A stretch of DNA of 10,373 nt, taken from the NCBI GenBank assembly GCA_045124495.1, contig JBGVLX010000061.1, positions 1-10,373 on the forward strand, given 5' to 3'. This document shows positions 5,948 through 10,373 of this stretch, piece by piece. Under the pieces are notes generated by a model, which ran no database searches, had not been told where the DNA came from, and worked only from the letters and a program-made list of their open reading frames with translations. Numbering within the stretch: position 1 is the stretch's first letter; every line of letters begins with the position of its first letter. The translations under genes were made by a program, and so were the position numbers. Source of the stretch: RGIG1668 sp045124495. GTDB lineage: Bacteria > Bacillota > Clostridia > Lachnospirales > Lachnospiraceae.

Positions 5948-6703
5948 ATGTTTCAATTAAATAATTTTATAGACAACCCAAATATAAAGGTAACGGAGCA
6001 GAAAGGTCCATTCCGTGTTTTTGAACATGAAAAGGATTTAAGTGTAACTCCAGCCAGTGCGGTGAATGCATATTTTGCTTCGGAAATGAATGTTAGAAAA
6101 CGTCAGGTTTTAGTGGAATTACAAAAAGGTGGTTGTGTGACACAGGCAGGTGCCATGCAATGGACGCTTGGTGATGTACAGATGGATACCGGTGTTAAGG
6201 GTGTAGGTAATTTCCTTGGAAAGATGGTAAGTTCCGCAGTAACGAAAGAAACAGCAGTAAAACCAATTTATCGTGGTAACGGAATCATGATGTTAGAACC
6301 TACCTATAGACATATTATTTTATTGGATGTATCCGAATGGGGTTCGATAGTTTTGGATGATGGCTTATTTTTGGCTTGTGAAGAAACTCTTCAACAGAAA
6401 GTAGTAGCCAGATCTAACTTTTCTTCTGGTGTATTAGGAGGGGAAGGATTATTTAACTTATCTCTTATGGGAAATGGAATTGCAGTGTTAGAAAGTCCTG
6501 TTCCAAAAGAAGAATTAGTGGTATTTAATTTAGAAAATGATGTAGTAAAAATCGATGGAAACATGGCGATTGCATGGTCAGGATCCTTACAGTTTACTGT
6601 AGAAAAATCAGGTAAGAGTCTGATTGGTTCTGCAGCATCCGGAGAAGGCTTTGTGAATGTATATCGTGGAACCGGTAAAATTTTAATGGCACCAACAGCA
6701 TAG
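5948..6703 (+). CDS. AIM24 family protein, first copy
   Basis: A 251-residue soluble beta-rich protein of the AIM24/TIGR00266 family. Visible landmarks include SASEMNVRKRQVL-like text at residues 44-54, EPTYRHIILLDV (117-128), LGGEGLFNLSLMGNGIAVLE (163-182) and SGEGFVNVYRGTGKILMAPT (231-250). In yeast, Aim24 is mitochondrial and linked to inner-membrane organisation; the role of the bacterial relatives is unknown, and the fold resembles TRAP-like beta helices. Start: ATG at 5948 after AAGGGAGAG (5931-5939), at a slightly long spacing. An in-frame GTG at 5900 would add 16 residues with no ribosome site. A close paralogue starts 13 bases downstream. Neither a signal peptide nor a membrane segment is seen. 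Confidence 0.85.
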   Translation: MFQLNNFIDNPNIKVTEQKGPFRVFEHEKDLSVTPASAVNAYFASEMNVRKRQVLVELQKGGCVTQAGAMQWTLGDVQMDTGVKGVGNFLGKMVSSAVTKETAVKPIYRGNGIMMLEPTYRHIILLDVSEWGSIVLDDGLFLACEETLQQKVVARSNFSSGVLGGEGLFNLSLMGNGIAVLESPVPKEELVVFNLENDVVKIDGNMAIAWSGSLQFTVEKSGKSLIGSAASGEGFVNVYRGTGKILMAPTA

Positions 6704-6716
6704 GGGGAAGAAGAAT

Positions 6717-7604
6717 ATGGTAAATAGTACTATTTTAAATAATGCTAACTTAAAAGAAATTGCCTCTATGGGTAATTTTCATGTATTACAACATGAAAAG
6801 GATTTAAGTGTTTCCGCCTACACAGCAGTGAATGAGTTTTTTGCATCTAAAATGAATGTAAGAAAGAGACAGCTGTTATTGAATTTAGATGGAAAAAGTA
6901 CTTATATTGTTCAAAGAGGAGCCATGCAGTGGATGAGTGGAAATGTTACCACAGATTCCAATGTAAAAGGGGTAGGAGATTTTCTTGGAAAGATGGTAAG
7001 TTCAGCTGTAACCAATGAAAGTGCAGTAAAGCCTATTTATCGTGGACAGGGGCAAATGATGTTAGAACCTACTTACCGTCACATCATTTTGCTGGATGTT
7101 TCGAAATGGGGTAGTGTGGTATTAGACGATGGCTTATTTTTGGCTTGTGATGGAACTTTATTACAAAAAACAGTAGCCAGAAGAAATGTTTCTTCTGCAG
7201 TACTAGGTGGAGAAGGTTTGTTTAATCTGTCCTTATCCGGTAACGGAATTGCTGCATTGGAAAGTAGGGTTCCTTATGAGGAATTAATTGAGGTTATATT
7301 AGATAATGATGTAATGAAAATCGATGGAAATATGGCAGTTGCCTGGTCTGGTTCTTTACAGTTTACCGTAGAAAAATCGGGAAAGAGTCTAATTGGATCG
7401 GCTGTGTCTGGTGAAGGATTTGTGAATGTATATCGTGGAACAGGTAAAATTCTGTTGGCACCAACTGCTTCCGATTATGCAAATCCGGTAGCATCCAGCA
7501 GTAATACAGGAGAAAGCCAAAGCAAGACCAGTTCTACCGGAACTCTTGAAAAGGCAGGAAAGGTATTTGGTGCCGTTACGGATGTACTGGATTTGTTTTC
7601 TTAA
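6717..7604 (+). CDS. AIM24 family protein, second copy with a C-terminal tail
   Basis: A 295-residue paralogue of the preceding protein. Long stretches are identical or nearly so, for example KGVGDFLGKMVSSAVTNE, MMLEPTYRHIILLDVS, WSGSLQFTVEKSGKSLIGSA and GEGFVNVYRGTGKILLAPTA. The two genes therefore arose by tandem duplication. The core ends near residue 251. A tail of about 44 residues follows: a Ser/Thr/Asn-rich linker (SSSNTGESQSKTSSTGT) and a short amphipathic ending (KVFGAVTDVLDLFS) absent from copy one. The tail could bind a membrane or a partner, or mediate assembly of the two paralogues; this is inference. A purine-rich ribosome site (GGGGGAAG, 6703-6710) lies directly after the upstream stop, so translation is likely coupled. 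The operon ends at the terminator at 7737-7787. Confidence 0.85.
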   Translation: MVNSTILNNANLKEIASMGNFHVLQHEKDLSVSAYTAVNEFFASKMNVRKRQLLLNLDGKSTYIVQRGAMQWMSGNVTTDSNVKGVGDFLGKMVSSAVTNESAVKPIYRGQGQMMLEPTYRHIILLDVSKWGSVVLDDGLFLACDGTLLQKTVARRNVSSAVLGGEGLFNLSLSGNGIAALESRVPYEELIEVILDNDVMKIDGNMAVAWSGSLQFTVEKSGKSLIGSAVSGEGFVNVYRGTGKILLAPTASDYANPVASSSNTGESQSKTSSTGTLEKAGKVFGAVTDVLDLFS

Positions 7605-7662
7605 TTGTCATTGGACAAATACTATTTTGCAAGTTGTCGCAATGGACCTTGATAGAAATAGG

Positions 7663-7713
7663 ATGATTCACAGGTAAACATACATAACTACCATGATTAA
7701 GGGCGTGAATCAT
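7663..7713. other. 9-bp inverted repeat with an alternative short hairpin
   Basis: ATGATTCAC (7663-7671) is the exact reverse complement of GTGAATCAT (7705-7713), 33 bases apart. A nearer copy of ATGATT (7694-7699) can also pair with AATCAT (7708-7713). The two pairings exclude each other. It lies in the 3' untranslated region of the AIM24 operon, just before the terminator. Confidence 0.45.
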
Positions 7714-7736
7714 TTCGTGTATGAATGAAATCTAAT

Positions 7737-7787
7737 AAAAGAACTGTATTGTAAACAAGATGTTTATGATATGGTTCTTTTTATTTT
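7737..7787 (+). terminator. Strong intrinsic terminator of the AIM24 operon
   Basis: Bases 7737-7757 pair with 7761-7781 over 21 positions, with four G-U pairs and no mismatch, around the loop AGA. The tract CTTTTTATTTT (7777-7787) follows the stem. It is the best terminator in the window and separates the AIM24 pair from the two-component system. Confidence 0.85.
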
Positions 7788-7807
7788 CAAGGAGAATGTT
7801 TTTTGTG

Positions 7808-7838
7808 TTGACTTAATCTGACAGTAAGTGTCAGGTTA
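7808..7838 (+). promoter_or_regulatory. Dyad behind a -35-like element (MerR- or TetR-type operator candidate)
   Basis: TTGACT (7808-7813) is followed at once by a near-perfect dyad spanning 7814-7838: TAA-x-CTGACA, five bases, TGTCAG-x-TTA. A dyad packed right after a TTGACT hexamer is the layout of MerR-family promoters, which have a long spacer, though a TetR-type operator is also possible. A good -10 is not evident (AGGTTA at 7833-7838 is weak). No MerR or TetR gene lies in the window. It is about 170 bases upstream of the sensor kinase. Confidence 0.45.
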
Positions 7839-7858
7839 CACAGGGAACAGGAACGACT

Positions 7859-7960
7859 TATTTTTGTTGGAATGATTTCTATTACCAGAATCACACTTTA
7901 TTTCAACATTTTTCACAATCTCCATATTTTCGTTGGAATGATTTCTATGACCAGAGTCAC
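7859..7960 (+). repeat. Pair of 36-bp direct repeats upstream of the two-component operon
   Basis: Positions 7859-7894 and 7925-7960 match at 33 of 36 bases, 66 bases apart. The best conserved part reads GTTGGAATGATTTCTAT (7866-7882, 7932-7948), followed by (T/G)ACCAGA(A/G)TCAC. A weaker third match (12 of 17) is GTTGAAATATCTTCTAG at 7961-7977. The second full copy ends one base before the -35 of the kinase promoter, an expected place for an activator site. Within each copy GATT-T-CT can pair with AGA(A/G)TC. Confidence 0.7.
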
Positions 7961-7961
7961 G

Positions 7962-7990
7962 TTGAAATATCTTCTAGTTTTCGATATAAT
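7962..7990 (+). promoter_or_regulatory. Vegetative promoter of the two-component operon
   Basis: TTGAAA (7962-7967) is exactly 17 bases from a perfect TATAAT (7985-7990). Transcription would start near 7997, only about 11 bases before the ATG at 8008 and inside the AAGGGTG ribosome site (7995-8001), giving an unusually short leader. An upstream start may also be used. Confidence 0.65.
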
Positions 7991-8007
7991 CAGAAAGGGT
8001 GATAATT

Positions 8008-9372
8008 ATGATTGCAATGGAACGATTTATACAGAGTTTTTTTATTTTAATGATATTAACGGTGTGGGGCTGTCTGCATTCTGAAATACCATTTGGGGTT
8101 CTATGTGTTTCAGGGGCGTTGTTATATCTTGTTTGTGAGAGAAGTCTTTTGGAAGAGGAAAATGGCATTTATTTAGGAGTTCAGTTTATCCTATCATTGG
8201 TGTTTGCAGCATTAACAGGAGAATATCTGTCCTATTTGTTGTTTTATTCTTTAGGTGGAGAATTACCTCTAAAGAGAAAAGGGGATATAAGAGGGAAAGA
8301 TATAAGAGAGAATGATATACGGGAGAAAGATATACGGGAGAAAGCTATAAGAGAGGAAGCTATAAGAGAGAAAGATACACGGGAGAAAGATATAAGAGAA
8401 GAAGCTGGAATAGGAGAAGAGAATTTTGGCATTGGGAAGTCATATTCTGTTTTATTTCCAGCCATAATGCATTTTCTTATTCAGATTTTATTAGGAAATC
8501 AAGGATTGCCGGAAATGATTCTTCATGCGCTGATTTTAACAGGGGTATCCGGTGTATTGTTTGTTCTTCAGTACTTGATAGAAAAATATATGATTGCCAG
8601 AAGCCAGATTTCCAAAGCACTTAGCATTATGGCAGTCAATGAAATGTATGCAAAGAAGTTAAATCAGGAACTTGTGATAAAAAACTATCTGGTGGATAAA
8701 ACTGCCCGGTTGGAAGAGAGGGAAAACATCAGCAGAAACATTCATAACAGTGTGGGCCATTCCATAACGGCTGCAGTTATGACGTTGGACGCTGCTGAGA
8801 TGCTGTATGATTCAGCTCCGGATAAAGCAAGGGAAAAAATGAATATAGCAAACCAGAGGATTCGGGGGAGTCTGGATTCTATCCGTCAGGCTGTTAGGGT
8901 ATTGGATCGTGAGAATAAATTTGTTACTATGAGTGATTTTATCAGTGAACTTACCGCGGTTACAGATGGTTTCGTGATGGATACCATGATAAAAATCTAT
9001 ACGGACTTTGGAAATGTCAATATGGATGTGGTGATTCCACATGAGCACACGGAATTTCTTACGGGAGCAGTACAGGAACTTTTATCCAATGGTGTCCGGC
9101 ATGGAAATGCAGATATTTTTACAGTCACCCTTACTTCAGATAGCAGACATATTAAAATCAAAGTAGCTGACAATGGAAAAAGTGATTTTTCTGAAGAAAA
9201 TCAAAGAGAACGAATTGAGAATGGATTTGGTTTGAAAAAATTGATTTCTTATGTAAAAAGATGTGGAGGAAGAGTGGACTTTTTCAGTGACAACGGATTG
9301 AAAGTAGAAATTTTACTGGAATTTCAGAAAGGAGAAGGGAATGAGACATTTGCAGATACTTTTAGTGGATGA
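8008..9372 (+). CDS. NarL-type sensor histidine kinase with a membrane input region and DIREK repeats
   Basis: 454 residues. The N-terminal half holds hydrophobic segments at about 7-22, 28-43, 54-83 (one or two helices), 146-163 and 168-191. A charged loop at 88-138 contains eight pentapeptide repeats. After a linker helix comes a HisKA_3 domain: ERENISRNIHNSVGH, with H245 the likely phosphoacceptor. The usual acidic residue after this histidine is asparagine (N246). An HATPase domain follows, with N box ELLSNGVRHG (N361), VADNG (D388, G390) and GFGLKKL (406-412). Such kinases phosphorylate LuxR-type regulators. The partner gene overlaps its last 32 bases in another frame, implying coupled translation. 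Start: ATG at 8008 behind AAGGGTG. GTG at 7999 lies inside that site, and ATG 8017 is a weaker alternative. The stimulus is unknown; no extracellular sensor domain is present. Confidence 0.88.
   Translation: MIAMERFIQSFFILMILTVWGCLHSEIPFGVLCVSGALLYLVCERSLLEEENGIYLGVQFILSLVFAALTGEYLSYLLFYSLGGELPLKRKGDIRGKDIRENDIREKDIREKAIREEAIREKDTREKDIREEAGIGEENFGIGKSYSVLFPAIMHFLIQILLGNQGLPEMILHALILTGVSGVLFVLQYLIEKYMIARSQISKALSIMAVNEMYAKKLNQELVIKNYLVDKTARLEERENISRNIHNSVGHSITAAVMTLDAAEMLYDSAPDKAREKMNIANQRIRGSLDSIRQAVRVLDRENKFVTMSDFISELTAVTDGFVMDTMIKIYTDFGNVNMDVVIPHEHTEFLTGAVQELLSNGVRHGNADIFTVTLTSDSRHIKIKVADNGKSDFSEENQRERIENGFGLKKLISYVKRCGGRVDFFSDNGLKVEILLEFQKGEGNETFADTFSG
8284..8403 (+). repeat. Eight in-frame 15-bp repeats encoding DIREK-type pentapeptides
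   Basis: Eight units of about GAT-ATA-AGA-GAG-AAA encode DIRGK, DIREN, DIREK, DIREK, AIREE, AIREK, DTREK and DIREE (kinase residues 93-132). The block is rich in alternating charge and lies between the hydrophobic segments of the sensor kinase. It keeps frame, and copy number may vary between strains. Confidence 0.9.
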
Positions 9373-9964
9373 TGAGCCATTATTGCTGGAAAGTCTGGAA
9401 ATCATCCTTACCTTAAATCAAATGGAGATTATAGGAAAAGCACAGGATGGACAAGAAGCTTTGTCAGTGCTGGCTGAGAAGGAATGTGATTTGGCATTGG
9501 TGGACTTAAATATGAAGGGAATGGGAGGAATTGAATTAATCTCCCATATGAAACAGGAATATCCGAAGGTAAAAATATTAGTATTAACTACTTTTTATGA
9601 TGATAAGAATATTACCCAGGCCATTGGCGGAGGGGCGGATGGATATTTGTTAAAAGACAGTGGAAAAGATGCCATTCTTGGAGCCATTGAGCAGATTATG
9701 GGAGGAAGAGATGTCATTGATCAGAAGGTGATGAAACGCTTATCTGCCCTAATGAGTGGAAGAAACAAGGATACTTCTTTATTTGATGGAATGACCGGCA
9801 GAGAGCAGGAAATATGTACTTTGTTAGCCAAGGGACTTACCAACCGGCAGATCGCAGAAACTCTTTTTATTTCCGAAGGGACTGTAAAAAACTACATTTC
9901 CGCTATTTATGAAAAAACAGGAATTCATGATAGGGCGAAACTTATTGTGGCTATCCATGGTTAA
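9341..9964 (+). CDS. NarL/LuxR-family response regulator
   Basis: A 207-residue protein with a receiver domain (about 3-120) and a LuxR-type helix-turn-helix (about 149-205). Receiver landmarks are the acidic pair D10-D11 in LLVDDEP, phosphoacceptor D55 in LALVDLNM, T83-T84 and K105 in YLLKD. The DNA-binding domain shows MTGREQEICTLLAKGLTNRQ, then IAETLFISEGTVKNYISAIY. All key residues are present, so it should be phosphorylated by the overlapping kinase and bind DNA as a dimer. The start ATG at 9341 follows AAGGAG (9329-9334). No target operon lies downstream in the window: a terminator and repeat DNA follow. The direct repeats upstream of the kinase gene are possible autoregulatory sites. 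Confidence 0.92.
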   Translation: MRHLQILLVDDEPLLLESLEIILTLNQMEIIGKAQDGQEALSVLAEKECDLALVDLNMKGMGGIELISHMKQEYPKVKILVLTTFYDDKNITQAIGGGADGYLLKDSGKDAILGAIEQIMGGRDVIDQKVMKRLSALMSGRNKDTSLFDGMTGREQEICTLLAKGLTNRQIAETLFISEGTVKNYISAIYEKTGIHDRAKLIVAIHG

Positions 9965-10041
9965 TATGATAGCAGGGGCAATATACATAGCGATTCGAAG
10001 CTATCATATGGGTAAAAGTTTTTTAATATCGTTGATTTATG

Positions 10042-10081
10042 ACCACAGTCATAGTGAGATTATGACTGTGGTTACTTTTTT
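10042..10081 (+). terminator. Intrinsic terminator of the two-component operon
   Basis: A perfect 12-bp stem, ACCACAGTCATA (10042-10053) with TATGACTGTGGT (10061-10072), has a seven-base loop. Six T (10076-10081) follow after a three-base gap. It lies 77 bases after the response regulator stop. Confidence 0.85.
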
Positions 10082-10153
10082 GTCAGAAGTTATTATGTTA
10101 AGATAGGAACATCAAAAGAGATAGACAATTGTAAAGCGATAAAAAAACGTAGA

Positions 10154-10284
10154 TTAAGTGATTCAAAAGAAACGTTTCTTTTGAATCACTTCCACACAAA
10201 AATATAGTTTCGCAATTACCTATCTAATCCAAAATAGGCAATTGCGAAACTACCAAAACTTATATTAAGTGATTCAAATGAAAC
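10154..10284. repeat. Palindromic intergenic element: perfect 36-bp palindrome and a half-copy
   Basis: Bases 10156-10191 form a perfect palindrome with 18-base arms and no spacer (left arm AAGTGATTCAAAAGAAAC). The left arm with two flanking bases, TTAAGTGATTCAAAAGAAAC (10154-10173), recurs at 10265-10284 with one change (19 of 20). A separate hairpin lies between them. The layout suggests a small non-coding palindromic or MITE-like element, but no transposase or target-site duplication was recognised. Confidence 0.6.
10205..10252. repeat. Hairpin with 19-base arms
   Basis: Bases 10205-10223 (TAGTTTCGCAATTACCTAT) pair with 10234-10252 with one mismatch around a ten-base loop. No T-run follows. 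It is nested between the two related halves of the surrounding palindromic element. Confidence 0.65.
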
Positions 10285-10300
10285 AAATACATAAGCAGGT

Positions 10301-10373
10301 GCTTGGGCGGCCGTCGGTACTTAATGAGCGACTTGTCGCGAATTTAGTACCGCTACGAGCCGAACGCAGCGAA
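10301..10373. repeat. GC-rich structured repeat, cut by the window end
   Basis: By hand count 42 of these 73 bases are G or C (about 58%), well above the rest of the window. CGGTACT (10315-10321) pairs with AGTACCG (10346-10352), enclosing a second stem GCGAC/GTCGC (10328-10332, 10335-10339). The last bases (CTACGAGCCGAACGCAGCGAA) continue past the window. The form suggests a dispersed intergenic repeat rather than a gene. Confidence 0.5.

Noticed and set aside
7872..8084. Small 70-residue frame before the kinase
   Set aside because: It is made of the 66-base direct repeat read in frame, has no ribosome site and overlaps the kinase gene in another frame.
8244..8465. Minus-strand frame rich in SFSRIS repeats
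   Set aside because: It is the antisense reading of the DIREK repeat inside the kinase gene.
9909..10106. Small frame overlapping the end of the response regulator
   Set aside because: It reads out of frame through the regulator and across the terminator hairpin; no ribosome site.

Overview
The window reads as a low-GC, AT-rich Firmicute chromosome, most likely class Clostridia and probably Lachnospiraceae. The basis is the gene families present (LysM-GH18 YaaH/SleL type, FIST plus soluble chemoreceptor, PadR with a linked membrane protein, paired AIM24 proteins, NarL-type two-component system), strong AGGAGG-type ribosome binding sites and A-rich intergenic DNA. All recognised genes are on the + strand. 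No phage, transposase, CRISPR array, rRNA or tRNA was seen.

Layout. Positions 1-222 hold the 3' end of a PD-(D/E)XK nuclease/AAA-ATPase-like protein. At 285-1415 is a LysM-GH18 spore-cortex-type hydrolase, preceded by a sequence like a mother-cell sporulation -10 element. At 1592-3641 a FIST-domain sensory protein and a soluble methyl-accepting chemotaxis protein form a probable two-gene operon, consistent with a cytoplasmic sensor and its signal transducer. A repeat-rich 433-base gap follows. It contains a degenerate A-rich tandem repeat, a long low-GC stem-loop and four ~41-bp units that resemble a promoter with an inverted-repeat operator. Then come a PadR repressor (4075-4395), a second A-rich degenerate repeat, and a six-helix membrane protein of the kind commonly paired with PadR (4628-5725). 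Two adjacent AIM24-family paralogues (5948-7604) end in a strong intrinsic terminator.

The last block is a NarL-type sensor kinase/response regulator pair (8008-9964), with genes overlapping by 32 bases. Its upstream region holds an imperfect dyad, a pair of 36-bp direct repeats and a good vegetative promoter. The kinase carries eight pentapeptide repeats (DIREK type) between membrane segments. A strong terminator closes the operon. The final 220 bases contain no gene but are packed with palindromes: a perfect 36-bp palindrome, a 19-bp-arm hairpin, a half-copy of the palindrome, and a GC-rich structured repeat cut by the window end.

The main theme is envelope and environment sensing. The most unusual features are non-coding: the ~41-bp promoter/operator-like array before padR, the two A-rich repeat tracts around padR, the direct repeats before the two-component system, and the palindrome cluster at the right end. 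I saw no clearly new multi-gene system. The split FIST/chemoreceptor pair and the AIM24 doublet beside PadR are the best candidates for follow-up.
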